64,000 nt of DNA from Variovorax boronicumulans (GCF_029892485.1 NZ_JARXVG010000002.1:62001-126000); one strand, 5' to 3'. Positions 52,687 to 63,293 are shown, numbered from the stretch's first letter. Made by a program: numbers and translations. Notes: generated from the sequence alone by a model not told the origin.

Positions 52687-55017
52687 TCAGTCCACTGTGT
52701 GCATCGCTGCCCATACCCGCGATGGGCTCAGCGGCATGTGCAGGCGCGGCGCGGTCGCGGCGAGCCCGTTGCGCGCGAAGGCATCGGCCACCGCATTCAC
52801 GATGGCCGGCGTGGCACCGATGGTGCCCAGCTCGCCCACGCCCTTCACGCCCAGCGGGTTGTTCGTGCAGGGCGTCGATTCGTCCATCTCCATGTGGAAC
52901 ATGGTGTCGACGATGTCGGCGCGCGGCGCGGCGTAGTCCATCAGGCTGCCGGTCACGGGCTGGCCGGTTTCCTGGTCGTACACCACCTGCTCGTACAGCG
53001 CCTGGCCGATGCCCTGCACCGCGCCGCCTTCGAGCTGGCCGCGCACGATCATCGGATTGATCACGCGGCCCACGTCGTTCACCGAGCTGTAGGCCACCAC
53101 GCTGATTTCGCCGGTGGGCGGATCGAGTTCGATCTCGCAGATGTGGCAGCCGTTGGGCCACGTCGGGCCGGCCACGGTGCTGGTGGAGTCCACGAAGATC
53201 TCGCGCTCGGGCTGCTTGCCGGCGAGCGTGAACAGGTCGAGTTCGAGGTCGGTTCCGGCCACGGAGAAGGCGCCGCGGCTGTAGACGATGTCGTCGATGG
53301 CGGCTTCGAACTCCTGCGCAGCGAGTTCGCGCGCCTTGTCGATGGTGCGCTCCGCGCCGATGCGAACGGCGGAGCCGCCGGTGAAGAGCGAACGCGAACC
53401 GGCGCTGCCGAAGCCGTCGCCGCGGTCGGTGTCGCCGAGCACGACGCGGACCTTCTCGATGGGCACGCCGAAGGCGTCGACCGCCAGTTGCGCAAGCGAG
53501 GTGGCAATGCCCTGCCCCATGGCGTTGACGGCGGAGAACACCTCGATCACCCCATCGGCCTGCACCGAGACGGTGACGCGCTCCTCGAACACGTTGCCGC
53601 CGGTCCATTCGAGGAAAGTGGCGATACCGAGGCCCCGGTGCTTGCCGTTCTTCGCGGACTCGGCGGCACGCGACTCGAAGCCTTGCCAATCGGCCAATGT
53701 GAGTGCCTGGTCCATCACCGACTCGAACTGGCCGGTGTCGTAGGTCTGCGCCATCGGGTTCTTGTAGGGCATCTGCTCGGGGCGGATGAAGTTGCGGCGG
53801 CGCAGCGCGATGCGATCGATGCCGGTCTGGCGCGCGGCCTCGTCCATCAGGCGCTCGATGGTGAAGATGGCCTCGGGGCGGCCCGCACCGCGGTAGGCGC
53901 CGGTGGGCGCGGTGTTGGTGAGCACCGCCTTGAAATGGAAGTCGATGGTCTGGATGTCGTAGACGCTGGTCTGCACCCAGGGACCGATGAGCAGTTGGAT
54001 CGCGACGCCGGTGCCCGTGGCATAGGCGCCCACGTTGGCCAGCGTCTTGATGCGCAGCGCGAGGATCTTGCCTTCGGCATCGAGCGCGAGTTCGGCACGC
54101 GCCTCGATGTCGCGGCCGTGCGCGCTCGAGAGGAATTCCTCGCTGCGGTCGGCGACCCATTTCACGGGGCGCTTCACTTGCAGTGCGGCAAAGGCGACCG
54201 CGATGTCTTCGGGGTAGGCGCCCGTCTTCATGCCGAAACCGCCGCCCACGTCGCCTACCACCACGCGCACCTTTTCCTTGGCCAGGCCAATGGCGGCACA
54301 CACCGAATCGCGCACGCCCGACGGCATCTGGGTGCTCATGCGGATCGTGAGGCGGTCGGTCTTGGCGTCGTGCGCGGCGAGCACCGAGCGCGGCTCGATG
54401 GTGAGCGCGACCACGCGCTGGTTGATGACGTCGAGCGCCACCACGTGGCTGGCCTTGGCGAAGGCGGCGGTGGCGGCCTCGCTGCTGCCGTGGCGCATTT
54501 CGGCGGCGATGTTGCCGGTGGCCTCTTCACACAGCTGCGGCGCGCCTTCGGCGGTGGCGCTGGCGAGATCGACCACCATGGGGAGGTCTTCGTAGTCGAC
54601 CATCAACGCCTCGGCAGCATCGCGCGCCTGCTGGACGGTTTCGGCGACCACGGCCGCCACCGCCTCCCCCACGAAGCGCGTGCGTTCGCTCGCCATGGCG
54701 TAGCGCGGCGGACTGGCGCTGTCGCTGCCGTCCGCGCGCTTGAACCCTGCTGCGCCCGGCATCGGCTTGACGCCCGCGGCCACCAGTTCGGCACCGGTGA
54801 TGACGCGCAGCACGCCGGGCATGGCGGCGGCGGTGCCGGTGTCGATGGAAACGATGCGTGCGTGGGGATGCGGAGAGCGAAGAAAAACAAGATGCGCCTG
54901 GTCGGGGAGCGTGACGTCGTCCGTATAGCGTCCGGCACCTGCCAGCAGGCTTTCGTCCTCGAGGCGGCGTACCGCCTGGCCGCTGCCAAAGCGGGTGGGG
55001 TTGGGTTCAGTGATCAA
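52687..55017 (-). CDS. xanthine-dehydrogenase/CoxL-family molybdopterin-binding subunit
   Basis: A 776-residue large subunit of a molybdenum hydroxylase: [14 protein letters not shown] in the N-terminal hammerhead domain, [71 protein letters not shown] near the cofactor. The start appears to be TTG at 55017, preceded by AGAGGA; an ATG at 55083 would extend it into the promoter gap with non-family sequence. The medium (FAD) and small (FeS) subunit genes are absent on both sides, so partners must be encoded elsewhere or it works with a different electron acceptor. The active-site loop CAYRG/AYxCxR typical of CO dehydrogenase is not seen. Confidence 0.9.
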   Translation of the reverse strand: MITEPNPTRFGSGQAVRRLEDESLLAGAGRYTDDVTLPDQAHLVFLRSPHPHARIVSIDTGTAAAMPGVLRVITGAELVAAGVKPMPGAAGFKRADGSDSASPPRYAMASERTRFVGEAVAAVVAETVQQARDAAEALMVDYEDLPMVVDLASATAEGAPQLCEEATGNIAAEMRHGSSEAATAAFAKASHVVALDVINQRVVALTIEPRSVLAAHDAKTDRLTIRMSTQMPSGVRDSVCAAIGLAKEKVRVVVGDVGGGFGMKTGAYPEDIAVAFAALQVKRPVKWVADRSEEFLSSAHGRDIEARAELALDAEGKILALRIKTLANVGAYATGTGVAIQLLIGPWVQTSVYDIQTIDFHFKAVLTNTAPTGAYRGAGRPEAIFTIERLMDEAARQTGIDRIALRRRNFIRPEQMPYKNPMAQTYDTGQFESVMDQALTLADWQGFESRAAESAKNGKHRGLGIATFLEWTGGNVFEERVTVSVQADGVIEVFSAVNAMGQGIATSLAQLAVDAFGVPIEKVRVVLGDTDRGDGFGSAGSRSLFTGGSAVRIGAERTIDKARELAAQEFEAAIDDIVYSRGAFSVAGTDLELDLFTLAGKQPEREIFVDSTSTVAGPTWPNGCHICEIELDPPTGEISVVAYSSVNDVGRVINPMIVRGQLEGGAVQGIGQALYEQVVYDQETGQPVTGSLMDYAAPRADIVDTMFHMEMDESTPCTNNPLGVKGVGELGTIGATPAIVNAVADAFARNGLAATAPRLHMPLSPSRVWAAMHTVD

Positions 55018-55216
55018 CGTGGTCCTCTTGTGCTGATCCCCGGCGGGCAACGCTGGCCCACTGGATCCGCTTATGGGGGGCAAATAGAAGCAGCACTATA
55101 TGGGCTTCGGGGGTTCTTGTCCGCATCGACCGCAATCGTTTGCGACAACCGGCGGCCGGGCCGCCATTTTCCCCCATCCCGGAGGGGACGCGAGCGAAGC
55201 CGTGTATACCTATGGC

Positions 55217-55972
55217 ATGCGACAACTCCCCTGGCTCGAACCCGGCGACACCCTGCCCGACCCCTCTTCGGCATGGGGCGCGGCCGACCCGGTTCCCGGA
55301 CTTCTCGCAGCGGGCGGGTCCCTCGACGTCGATACCTTGGTGCAGGCCTACAGCCACTGCGTCTTCCCGTGGTTCAGCGACGACCAGCCGATCCTGTGGT
55401 GGAGCCCCGACCCGCGGATGGTGTTGCAGGTGGCCGAGTTCAAGCTGCACCGGTCCCTTCGCAAGACGCTGGCCCGATTCGCGGAAACGTCGGGCTGCGA
55501 GGTGCGCATCGACCACGATTTCGCGTCGGTCATCAAGGCCTGTTCGCTCTCGCCGCGGGTGGGCCAGTCGGGCACCTGGATCGTGCCGGACATGGTGGAT
55601 GCCTATACGCAATTGCACGCGGCCGGTCATGCGCACAGCGTGGAAACCTGGATCGACGGCGAGCTCGCGGGCGGACTCTACTGCGTGGCGCTGGGCCGCG
55701 CGGTGTTCGGCGAGTCGATGTTCACCCGCCGGCCGGACGCCTCGAAGATCGCGCTGGCAGCGCTGGTGAGCCTGTGCCGGCGCGCCGGCGTCCAGATGAT
55801 CGACTGCCAGCAGAACACGCCCCACCTCGCCAGCCTCGGCGCCCACGAGATGCCGCGCAAGCGCTTCGTCGCCCACGTGGCCAAGGCCCGGGAACAGGAG
55901 GGGCCACGGTGGCATTTCGAGCCCGTATACTGGGCCGAACTCCTTTCCGCGCGACCTCTTTCACCGACGTGA
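55217..55972 (+). CDS. aat: leucyl/phenylalanyl-tRNA-protein transferase
   Basis: A 251-residue enzyme adding Leu or Phe to N-terminal Lys/Arg of proteins, marking them for ClpAP. The hallmarks are [58 protein letters not shown] and [13 protein letters not shown]. The ATG at 55217 begins the conserved sequence; an earlier in-frame ATG lies in the divergent promoter gap. Stop and next start overlap (GTGA). Confidence 0.96.
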   Translation: MRQLPWLEPGDTLPDPSSAWGAADPVPGLLAAGGSLDVDTLVQAYSHCVFPWFSDDQPILWWSPDPRMVLQVAEFKLHRSLRKTLARFAETSGCEVRIDHDFASVIKACSLSPRVGQSGTWIVPDMVDAYTQLHAAGHAHSVETWIDGELAGGLYCVALGRAVFGESMFTRRPDASKIALAALVSLCRRAGVQMIDCQQNTPHLASLGAHEMPRKRFVAHVAKAREQEGPRWHFEPVYWAELLSARPLSPT

Positions 55973-56718
55973 CGCACCTCAAGGACCTCCCGCTTCACAC
56001 GCTGCAGTTCTATGCGACGGCGCCCTATCCCTGCAGCTATCTGCCGGATCGCCAGGCCCGGTCGCAGGTGGCCACGCCCAGCCACCTGATCCACAACGAC
56101 GCCTACTCCGACCTCGTGCTCAGCGGGTTCCGGCGCAGCGGGATGTTCACCTACCGGCCCTACTGCGACGGCTGCCGCGCCTGCATTCCGCTGCGCGTGC
56201 TGGCCAACAGCTTCCAGCCGACGCGCAGCCAGCGGCGCGCCGTGAAGCAGCACTCCGACCTGCAGGCCCGCGTGCTCAAGCTGTGCTTCGTGCCCGAGCA
56301 CTACCAGCTCTACCTGCGCTACCAGAACGGCCGCCACGCCGGCGGCGGCATGGACCACGACAGCATCGACCAGTACACCCAGTTCCTGCTGCAGAGCCGG
56401 GTCAACTCGCGGCTGGTCGAATTCCGCGAGACGCTGCCCGACGGCAGCGCGGGCGCGCTCAAGATGGTGTCGATCCTCGATGTGCTGAACGACGGCATCT
56501 CGGCTGTCTATACGTTTTACGAGCCTGATACGAGCGCGGGCTATGGGACCTACAGCGTGTTGTGGCAGATCGAACAGGCGCGCAAGCTAGGCCTGCCGCA
56601 CGTCTACCTCGGCTACTGGATCGAGCGCAGCCCCAAGATGCACTACAAGGCGCGCTTTTCCCCGCACGAAGTGTTGGTGGATGGACACTGGCAGCCGCCG
56701 GGCGATTTCACAAGATAA
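55969..56718 (+). CDS. bpt: aspartate/glutamate leucyltransferase (ATE1-like)
   Basis: A 249-residue member of the arginyltransferase superfamily, bacterial Bpt type, conjugating Leu to N-terminal Asp/Glu. It starts at GTG overlapping the aat stop. Features are [14 protein letters not shown], the Cys pairs in [13 protein letters not shown], and [19 protein letters not shown] with [19 protein letters not shown]. Coupling to aat places both bacterial N-end-rule conjugating enzymes in one operon. A very long open frame to the left in the same phase is coding-antisense shadow. Confidence 0.95.
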   Translation: MTHLKDLPLHTLQFYATAPYPCSYLPDRQARSQVATPSHLIHNDAYSDLVLSGFRRSGMFTYRPYCDGCRACIPLRVLANSFQPTRSQRRAVKQHSDLQARVLKLCFVPEHYQLYLRYQNGRHAGGGMDHDSIDQYTQFLLQSRVNSRLVEFRETLPDGSAGALKMVSILDVLNDGISAVYTFYEPDTSAGYGTYSVLWQIEQARKLGLPHVYLGYWIERSPKMHYKARFSPHEVLVDGHWQPPGDFTR

Positions 56719-56748
56719 AATGGCGCTCGGTCATCACCGCACAGCGCC

Positions 56749-57582
56749 ATGAGAAAAAACCAATCCGACGTTCCTGCCGTTCCCGTGATCCAGGTGATCG
56801 AGCGGATGTTTTCGCTCATCGACGTCCTGGCGTCGCGCGAAGAGGCCATTTCGCTGAAGGAAATCAGCGAGAAGACCGGCCTTCATCCTTCGACCACACA
56901 CCGAATCCTGAACGACCTGGCGGTCGGTCGCTTCGTCGACAGGCCCGAGGCGGGCAGCTACCGGTTGGGCATGCGCTTACTGGAACTTGGCAATCTGGTG
57001 AAGGGCCGGCTCAACGTGCGCGATGCGGCGCTGGGTCCGATGCGCGAGCTGCACAAGCTCACGCAGCAGCCGGTGAACCTCAGCATGCGACAGGGCGACG
57101 AGATCGTCTACATCGAACGCTCCTACAGCGAGCGTTCGGGCATGCAGGTGGTGCGTGCCATCGGCGGCCGCGCGGCGCTGCACCTCACCTCGACCGGCAA
57201 GCTCTTCCTGGCGGCCGATGACCCGGCACGGGTGCGCAGCTACGCCACCCGCACGGGCCTGGCGGGCCACACCCGCAACAGCATCACCCAACTGCCTGCG
57301 CTCGAGCGCGAACTGTCGAAGGCGCGCCAGTACGGCATTGCGCGCGACAACGAAGAACTCGAACTGGGCGTGCGCTGCATGGCCGCGGGCATTTACGACG
57401 ACCAGGGCAAGCTAGTAGCGGGGCTGTCGATCTCGGCACCGGCCGATCGGCTGGACGAAGGCTGGCTGCCCAAGCTTCAGGCCACGGCCAATGAAATTTC
57501 GAGCGCGCTGGGGTTCAAGGATGGTGTGGCCGTGGCACCACCCTCTGCACAGGCCGGCAACACGCCTCCAGCGAGCGCCTGA
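56749..57582 (+). CDS. IclR-family regulator
   Basis: A 277-residue regulator with winged helix (VIERMFSLIDVLASREEAIS, LKEISEKTGLHPSTTHRIL) and effector domain (LHLTSTGKLFLAADDPARVR, GIARDNEELELGVRCMAAGI). The last ~20 residues are an Ala/Pro tail. It is 30 bp after bpt on the same strand but functionally unrelated; its target is not evident from neighbours. A strong terminator follows. Confidence 0.9.
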   Translation: MRKNQSDVPAVPVIQVIERMFSLIDVLASREEAISLKEISEKTGLHPSTTHRILNDLAVGRFVDRPEAGSYRLGMRLLELGNLVKGRLNVRDAALGPMRELHKLTQQPVNLSMRQGDEIVYIERSYSERSGMQVVRAIGGRAALHLTSTGKLFLAADDPARVRSYATRTGLAGHTRNSITQLPALERELSKARQYGIARDNEELELGVRCMAAGIYDDQGKLVAGLSISAPADRLDEGWLPKLQATANEISSALGFKDGVAVAPPSAQAGNTPPASA

Positions 57583-57599
57583 CCCCTTCGCGGAACGCC

Positions 57600-57637
57600 A
57601 AAAGACAAAGCGGGCTCCAGGCCCGCTTTGTCTTTTT
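57600..57637. terminator. bidirectional intrinsic terminator
   Basis: Perfect 16-base stem AAAAGACAAAGCGGGC / GCCCGCTTTGTCTTTT with 5-base loop, flanked by A-run on the left and T-run on the right. It lies between convergent IclR and D-Ala-D-Ala peptidase genes and should stop transcripts from both sides. Confidence 0.93.
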
Positions 57638-57666
57638 GTCGGCCGCTGTTGCGGCGCTGCTGCTGA

Positions 57667-58872
57667 TCAGCCCGCGACCTGGTAGCTCACAGTGCGCGAA
57701 GCGGCCGGCGAGCCCGGCACGGCGTGCGTCGCCTCGACCCAGCGGCGGACCCGCTCGGCATCGGCGATACGGCTGAACTTGCCGGCCGAATCCAGGAACA
57801 CCATGATCAGCTTGCGGCCGGCCACCTTGGCCTGCATCACGAGGCATTGACCGGCTTCGTTGATGAAGCCCGTCTTCTGCACGCCGATTTCCCAGTCAGG
57901 GCTCTTCACCAGGCGGTTGGTGGTGTTGAACTGCAGCACGCGGTTGCCGACTTCGACCTGATATTCAGGCGACGTGGAGAGCGAGCGCACGGTGGCGTCT
58001 GAATAGGCTGCGTTGACCAGCAGCGCCAGGTCTTGCGCGCTTGACTGGTTGCGGCTCGACAGGCCCGTGGGCTCCACGTAGCGCGTGTCCTTCATGCCGA
58101 GCATCTTGGCCTTGGCATTCATGATGCTCACGAAGGTCGTGAGGCCGCCCGGATAGGTGCGGCCCAGCGCGTGCGCCGCACGGTTCTCGCTCGACATCAG
58201 GGCCAGGTGCAGCAGTTCGCCGCGCGAGAGCGTGGTGCCGATGGTCAGGCGCGAGCGGCTGCCCTTTTCGGTGTCGACGTCGTCCTGGGTGATGGTGATC
58301 AGTTCGTCGTTCGGCAGATGGGCCTCGCTGATGAGCAGGCCCGTCATGAGCTTGGTGAGCGACGCGATCGGCAGCACGGCATGGTCGTTCTTGCTGAACA
58401 GCACTTCGTGCGTGTCCTGGTCGATCACGAGGGCAACGCTCGACTTCAGGTCGAGCGCGTCATCGGTGCTGTGCAGGCCGGCCATCTGGCCGAAGGACTG
58501 GCGCGCGGGCGCCTCGACGCGCACCACCGAGCGGCGCTGGACAGCCACCACGGTCTTGCCATTCTTCTTGCGGATGGTGGCCACCACATTGCGGCCACCG
58601 CGAACGACCTTGTCCGCCTTGTCGTCGCCGCGCTTGGCGGCAACACGCTGCCCCTTGCCGGAGGCGGCGCTGCGCTTGACTTCGACCGGCACCGGCCCCT
58701 TCGCCTTCTTGGAGGCGGCGGCATTGGCGGTCTTGGCGGCGGTGGGCTTTTCTTTCTTTGCGGCCTGGGCGCCAGGCAGCAAAAACGCCGTGGCGCAGAG
58801 CGCGACGGCGATGAATTTGAATGCGGGTAGGAACCGCTGGCTGGAAACTCGGCGGAGACGGGCTTCGGGCAT
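57667..58872 (-). CDS. D-alanyl-D-alanine endopeptidase (PBP7/PbpG-like)
   Basis: A 401-residue S11-family low-molecular-mass penicillin-binding protein acting on peptidoglycan in the periplasm. The signal region (FIAVALCATAFLLPGAQA) is followed by a ~90-residue Lys/Ala-rich linker, then the catalytic domain with SLTK (SxxK) in IASLTKLM, SSEN (SxN) in ALMSSENRAAH and KTG in VQKTGF. The C-terminal domain of DacA-type carboxypeptidases is absent, matching PbpG. GGAG lies 9 nt before the ATG at 58872. The basic linker is unusually long and may contact the wall. Confidence 0.92.
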   Translation of the reverse strand: MPEARLRRVSSQRFLPAFKFIAVALCATAFLLPGAQAAKKEKPTAAKTANAAASKKAKGPVPVEVKRSAASGKGQRVAAKRGDDKADKVVRGGRNVVATIRKKNGKTVVAVQRRSVVRVEAPARQSFGQMAGLHSTDDALDLKSSVALVIDQDTHEVLFSKNDHAVLPIASLTKLMTGLLISEAHLPNDELITITQDDVDTEKGSRSRLTIGTTLSRGELLHLALMSSENRAAHALGRTYPGGLTTFVSIMNAKAKMLGMKDTRYVEPTGLSSRNQSSAQDLALLVNAAYSDATVRSLSTSPEYQVEVGNRVLQFNTTNRLVKSPDWEIGVQKTGFINEAGQCLVMQAKVAGRKLIMVFLDSAGKFSRIADAERVRRWVEATHAVPGSPAASRTVSYQVAG

Positions 58873-58989
58873 TAATAAATCTCCAGCGGCGACAAACGAG
58901 GACCGCAGTGTATCGAATTCAAAAAAGACACGCAATATCAGTTACTTGCATCCTCTTCTTCATTCGAATACCAAGGAACGCCTGAAAAC

Positions 58990-60528
58990 CTAACCTTGCG
59001 CTGCAACTCTCTCAGCTTGGCTCTGTAACTTATTGAGCGCACTCAAATAAGCCTTTGCCGAAGCAACCACGATGTCGGGGTCTGCACCCACGCCATTGAC
59101 CACCCGCCCTGTGTTTTGTAACCGAACTGTAACTTCACCTTGGCTCTCTGTCGAGCCGCTGATGGCATTCACCGAGTAAAGAACCATCTCGGCGCCGCTC
59201 TTGACGTGCGACTCGATGGCTTTCAGTGAAGCATCAACCGGGCCATTGCCGTCGGATTCTCCGGTCACTTCCTTGCCCTGGACGGTGAAGACGACTTTCG
59301 CCTGGGGGCGCTCGCCGGTTTCGCTGTGCTGGGAGAGAGAGACAAATGCAAACTGTTCGTCAACGTTCGAGAGCTCTTCCGCGCTGACGAGCGCGAGGAT
59401 GTCTTCGTCAAAAATTTCGGACTTGCGATCGGCCAGTTCCTTGAAGCGCATGAAGGCCGCGTTGATGTCGGCCTCGCCGGCCATCGTCACGCCCAGCTCC
59501 TGCAGCCGCTGCTTGAACGCGTTGCGGCCGCTGAGCTTGCCCAGCACGATCTTGTTGGCGGCCCAGCCCACGTCCTCAGCCCGCATGATTTCGTAGGTGT
59601 CGCGCGCCTTGAGCACGCCGTCCTGGTGGATGCCCGAGGCGTGCGCGAAGGCGTTGGCGCCCACCACGGCCTTGTTGGGCTGCACCACGAAGCCGGTGGT
59701 CTGGCTCACCATGCGGCTTGCGGCCACGATGTGCTGGGTGTCGATGTTTAGGTCGAGCCCGAAATAGTCTCGACGGGTCTTGACCGCCATCACCACTTCT
59801 TCGAGCGAGCAGTTGCCCGCGCGCTCGCCCAAGCCGTTGATGGTGCACTCCACCTGACGCGCGCCGCCGATCTTCACGCCGGCCAGCGAGTTGGCCACCG
59901 CCATGCCCAGGTCGTTGTGGCAATGAACCGACCAGATCGCCTTGTCGCTGTTGGGAACGCGCTCGCGCAGCATCTTGATGAAGTTGCCGTAGAGCTCGGG
60001 AATGGCATAGCCGACGGTGTCGGGCACGTTGATGGTGGTGGCGCCCTCGTTGATCACGGTTTCGAGCACACGGCACAGGAAGTCCGGGTCGCTGCGGTAG
60101 CCGTCTTCGGGGCTGAACTCCACGTCGCTCACGAGGTTGCGCGCGAAGCGCACGGCAAGCTTCGCCTGCTCGTGCACCTCGTCGGGCGACATACGCAGCT
60201 TCTTTTCCATGTGCAGCGGCGAGGTTGCGATGAAGGTGTGGATGCGACCGCGCACCGCACCCTTGAGGGCCTCTGCAGCGCGCGAGATGTCGCGGTCGTT
60301 GGCGCGCGAGAGGCCGCACACGGTCGAATCCTTGATCGCGTTGGCAATCGCCTTGACCGCCTCGAAGTCGCCGTTCGAGCTGGCGGGGAAACCGGCCTCG
60401 ATCACATCGACCTTCAGCCGTTCGAGCTGCTTGGCGATGCGCATCTTCTCGTCGCGCGTCATGGAGGCGCCTGGCGATTGCTCGCCGTCGCGCAAGGTGG
60501 TGTCGAAAATTATGAGTTGGTCAGCCAT
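58990..60528 (-). CDS. leuA: 2-isopropylmalate synthase, standard LeuA type
   Basis: A 512-residue enzyme making 2-isopropylmalate from 2-oxoisovalerate and acetyl-CoA, first step of leucine synthesis. It shows [16 protein letters not shown], the catalytic [47 protein letters not shown], and a C-terminal regulatory domain from about residue 390 (leucine feedback). AAAAGGAG precedes the ATG. It lies 51 bp downstream of a second, different isopropylmalate synthase gene and is probably in the same transcript. Confidence 0.95.
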   Translation of the reverse strand: MADQLIIFDTTLRDGEQSPGASMTRDEKMRIAKQLERLKVDVIEAGFPASSNGDFEAVKAIANAIKDSTVCGLSRANDRDISRAAEALKGAVRGRIHTFIATSPLHMEKKLRMSPDEVHEQAKLAVRFARNLVSDVEFSPEDGYRSDPDFLCRVLETVINEGATTINVPDTVGYAIPELYGNFIKMLRERVPNSDKAIWSVHCHNDLGMAVANSLAGVKIGGARQVECTINGLGERAGNCSLEEVVMAVKTRRDYFGLDLNIDTQHIVAASRMVSQTTGFVVQPNKAVVGANAFAHASGIHQDGVLKARDTYEIMRAEDVGWAANKIVLGKLSGRNAFKQRLQELGVTMAGEADINAAFMRFKELADRKSEIFDEDILALVSAEELSNVDEQFAFVSLSQHSETGERPQAKVVFTVQGKEVTGESDGNGPVDASLKAIESHVKSGAEMVLYSVNAISGSTESQGEVTVRLQNTGRVVNGVGADPDIVVASAKAYLSALNKLQSQAERVAAQG

Positions 60529-60579
60529 CGTGAATCTCCTTTTGTTCGTTTCCCACCTCGCGCGTCCGGCAGGACAGCG

Positions 60580-62283
60580 TCAGGCGACTTCAACCGCCGA
60601 TTGTGCGCTGTGCGCGCCCCGGGTCCGCGCACGCTGCACGCCCGAGACGATGGCCTTCAGCGATGCCGTGATCACGTTCGCGTCGATGCCGACGCCGAAC
60701 AGCGTCTGGCTCTCGTCCACGCGCAGCTCGAGGTAGGCCACCGACTTCGCATCGGCACCGGCGCCGATCGCGTGCTGGTGGTAGTCCATCACGCGCACTG
60801 TGTGGCCGGTGGCCTTGCTCAGCGCCTGGGTGAAAGCGTCGATCGGGCCGTTGCCGCGGCCTTCGATGGCGCGGGTTTCACCGTCCCATGGCAGATCGCC
60901 GCGCAGGACGACGGAGGCGTTGACGCCCTCGCCTTCTTCCTCGATCACACGGTGCTGCAGCGACTGCGCAGTCTCGATGCCGTACTCGCTCACGAAGAGC
61001 TGCCAGAGGTCGGCCGCGGTGAGTTCCTTACCGGCAACGTCCATCACGCGCTGCACGCTCTGCATGAATTCCATCTGCAGACGGCGCGGCATCTCGAGGC
61101 CGTATTCGCTCTCGAGCAGATAGGCCATACCGCCCTTGCCCGACTGGCTGTTCACGCGAATCACCGCCTCGTAGCTGCGGCCCACGTCCTTCGGATCGAT
61201 GGGGAGGTAGGGCATGTCCCAGATGTCGCCTTCCTTGCGCGCGGCGAAGGCCTTCTTGATCGCATCCTGGTGCGAGCCGGAGAACGAGGTGTAGACGAGA
61301 TCACCGACGTACGGATGGCGCGGATGCACGGGGATCTGGTTGCAGTGCTCGACCGTGGCGCGGATCTCGTCGATGTTCGAGAAGTCCAGTTCGGGCGAGA
61401 CGCCCTGCGTGTAGAGGTTGAGCGCGACATTCACGAGATCGAGGTTGCCGGTGCGCTCGCCATTGCCGAAGAGGCAGCCTTCGATGCGCTCGGCACCAGC
61501 CATCAAGGCCAGTTCACCGGCAGCGGTGCCGGTGCCGCGGTCGTTGTGCGGGTGCACGCACAGCACGATGGAATCGCGGCGCGCGAGGTTGCGGTGCATC
61601 CACTCAATCATGTCGGCAAAGATGTTCGGCGTGGAGTGCTCGACCGTCGTGGGCAGGTTCACGATGCACTTGTGCTCGGGCGTCGGCGCCCAGACTTCGG
61701 TGACCGCGTCGACCACGCGCTTGGAGAACACGACGTCGGTCCCCGAGAACATTTCGGGCGAGTACTGGAAGGTCCACTTCGTGGCCGGCTGCTTCGCGGC
61801 GAAGTCGTTGAACATGCGCGCGTGGCTGCTGGCGAGTTCGACGATCTGGTCCTCGTCCATGCCGAGCACCACGCGGCGCATCACCGGGGCGACGGCGTTG
61901 TAGAGGTGAACGATGGCACGCGGCGCGCCTTGAAGCGATTCGAAAGTGCGGGCGATGAGGTGATCGCGCGCCTGCGTCAGCACCTGGATCGTCACGTCGT
62001 CGGGAATGCGATCTTCCTCGATGAGCTTGCGCACGAAGTCGAATTCGATCTGCGATGCGGAAGGAAAGCCGACTTCGATTTCCTTGAAGCCGATCGCCAC
62101 GAGGGTCTCGAACATGCGCATCTTGCGTGCGATGTCCATCGGCTCGACCAGGGCCTGGTTGCCATCGCGCAGGTCGGTCGACAGCCAGATCGGGGCCTTG
62201 GTCAGCACGGCATCGGGCCAGGTGCGGTCTTTGAGGCCGATCGGGGCGAATGCGCGGTATTTGGCTTGAGGTTGCTTGAGCAT
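60580..62283 (-). CDS. leuA: 2-isopropylmalate synthase, long (yeast/actinobacterial-like) type
   Basis: A 567-residue LeuA of the second subfamily: [33 protein letters not shown] segment, [49 protein letters not shown], and a C-terminal LeuA dimer/regulatory domain. The ATG at 62283 is favoured over the in-frame start at 62313. A leucine-rich leader peptide and terminator precede it. It is not the same subfamily as the following leuA, so this is not a recent duplication. Gene name follows function; leuA2 would distinguish it. Confidence 0.93.
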   Translation of the reverse strand: MLKQPQAKYRAFAPIGLKDRTWPDAVLTKAPIWLSTDLRDGNQALVEPMDIARKMRMFETLVAIGFKEIEVGFPSASQIEFDFVRKLIEEDRIPDDVTIQVLTQARDHLIARTFESLQGAPRAIVHLYNAVAPVMRRVVLGMDEDQIVELASSHARMFNDFAAKQPATKWTFQYSPEMFSGTDVVFSKRVVDAVTEVWAPTPEHKCIVNLPTTVEHSTPNIFADMIEWMHRNLARRDSIVLCVHPHNDRGTGTAAGELALMAGAERIEGCLFGNGERTGNLDLVNVALNLYTQGVSPELDFSNIDEIRATVEHCNQIPVHPRHPYVGDLVYTSFSGSHQDAIKKAFAARKEGDIWDMPYLPIDPKDVGRSYEAVIRVNSQSGKGGMAYLLESEYGLEMPRRLQMEFMQSVQRVMDVAGKELTAADLWQLFVSEYGIETAQSLQHRVIEEEGEGVNASVVLRGDLPWDGETRAIEGRGNGPIDAFTQALSKATGHTVRVMDYHQHAIGAGADAKSVAYLELRVDESQTLFGVGIDANVITASLKAIVSGVQRARTRGAHSAQSAVEVA

Positions 62284-62322
62284 GTCGATTTCTCTGTGAT
62301 GGTTGGGAATCAACCAGCAACC

Positions 62323-62361
62323 CCAAAAACAAACGGCCCGTTGCTGGTGCGAACGGGCCGT
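62323..62361 (-). terminator. attenuator terminator of the leu leader
   Basis: On the minus strand, ACGGCCCGTT / AACGGGCCGT (10-bp perfect stem, 9-base loop) followed by TTGTTTTT. It lies between the leucine-rich leader peptide and the first isopropylmalate synthase gene, exactly where an attenuation terminator is expected. Confidence 0.88.
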
Positions 62362-62382
62362 GGTGAGGGATTTGCGCGTGCG

Positions 62383-62439
62383 CTACCGTCTCCGCCCGTG
62401 AGGGAGGGCTAGTAGGGCCAGCAGCGAAATCTTGGTCAT
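62383..62439 (-). CDS. leuL: leu operon leader peptide
   Basis: An 18-codon frame MTKISLLALLALPHGRRR ending in TAG. Five of seven consecutive codons are leucine (CTG CTG GCC CTA CTA GCC CTC), including two CTA codons, which are rare in GC-rich genomes. It is followed 21 bp later by a terminator stem-loop with a T-run and then the isopropylmalate synthase gene. This is the classical arrangement for ribosome-mediated transcription attenuation: stalling at Leu codons when leucyl-tRNA is scarce would prevent terminator formation. The Shine-Dalgarno is weak. Confidence 0.85.
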   Translation of the reverse strand: MTKISLLALLALPHGRRR

Positions 62440-62468
62440 GAGGGTTGCGAATGTAGCACAGGCCACAG

Positions 62469-63293
62469 TCAGTTATGCAAGCCCCGCTCGTCGGGCTCCT
62501 CGGTCGAGGTGCTGATCACGCTGACCGGCTGGCCCTTGGCCTTGCGCCATGCGTAGACCACATAGCCGCTCAGACCGTAGGCCACGAAGAGGCCGAACAG
62601 CACCGTCGGCGGATGGATGTTGATGACCGCGATGCCCAGCGCAATGAGCACGATCACGACGAATGGCACGCTCTTTTTCATCTGCACGTCCTTGAAGCTG
62701 TAGAACGGCGCGTTCGTCACCATCGAGAGACCCGCATAGAGCGTGAACGCGAAGGTGACCCAGGTGATCTGCGTCCACGAGAGGTACAGCACCTCACCGC
62801 CGCGCTTGCCCCATTCGTTCACGAGCCAGATGAAGCCCGCCACGAGCGCAGCCGCCGCCGGCGATGGCAGCCCCTGGAACCAGCGCTTGTCGACCACACC
62901 GGTGTTCACGTTGAAACGCGCAAGCCGCAATGCAGCACAGGCGCAATAAACGAAGGCCGCGATCCAGCCCCAGCGCCCCAGGCCCTTGAGGGACCATTCG
63001 TAGGCGATGAGCGCTGGCGCCGCGCCGAACGACACCATGTCGGACAGCGAATCCATCTGCTCGCCGAACGCGCTTTGCGTGTTGGTCATGCGTGCGACGC
63101 GCCCGTCCAGGCTGTCGAGGATCATCGCGGCGAACACGCCGAGCGCAGCGAGGTCGAAGCGCGCGTTCATGGCCATCACGACCGAATAGAAGCCGCCGAA
63201 CAACGCCGCCAGCGTGAACAGGTTCGGCAGGATGTAGATGCCCTTGCGACGTTTGCGCGGCTGCACATCGTCGGGGAGCGTGTCGTCATGCAT
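62469..63293 (-). CDS. pssA: CDP-diacylglycerol-serine O-phosphatidyltransferase
   Basis: A 274-residue membrane enzyme making phosphatidylserine, precursor of phosphatidylethanolamine. The CDP-alcohol phosphotransferase motif DGRVAR..GEQMDSLSD (DGx2ARx8Gx3Dx3D) is intact near residue 65. Multiple membrane helices follow. GGAGG lies 8 nt before the ATG at 63293, favouring it over 63308. Between ilvC and leuA as in other Burkholderiales. Its 3' end precedes the leu leader by 29 bp, so the leu promoter probably overlaps the pssA coding end. Confidence 0.94.
   Translation of the reverse strand: MHDDTLPDDVQPRKRRKGIYILPNLFTLAALFGGFYSVVMAMNARFDLAALGVFAAMILDSLDGRVARMTNTQSAFGEQMDSLSDMVSFGAAPALIAYEWSLKGLGRWGWIAAFVYCACAALRLARFNVNTGVVDKRWFQGLPSPAAAALVAGFIWLVNEWGKRGGEVLYLSWTQITWVTFAFTLYAGLSMVTNAPFYSFKDVQMKKSVPFVVIVLIALGIAVINIHPPTVLFGLFVAYGLSGYVVYAWRKAKGQPVSVISTSTEEPDERGLHN

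Noticed and set aside
51784..56718. A 1644-residue plus-strand open frame
   Set aside because: Most of it is antisense to the AraC and molybdopterin hydroxylase genes and has His/Arg/Gly-rich shadow composition. Only its last 249 residues, from the GTG at 55969, are a real gene (bpt).
59917..62412. An 831-residue plus-strand open frame
   Set aside because: Antisense to both isopropylmalate synthases, which have clear catalytic motifs; composition is shadow-like.
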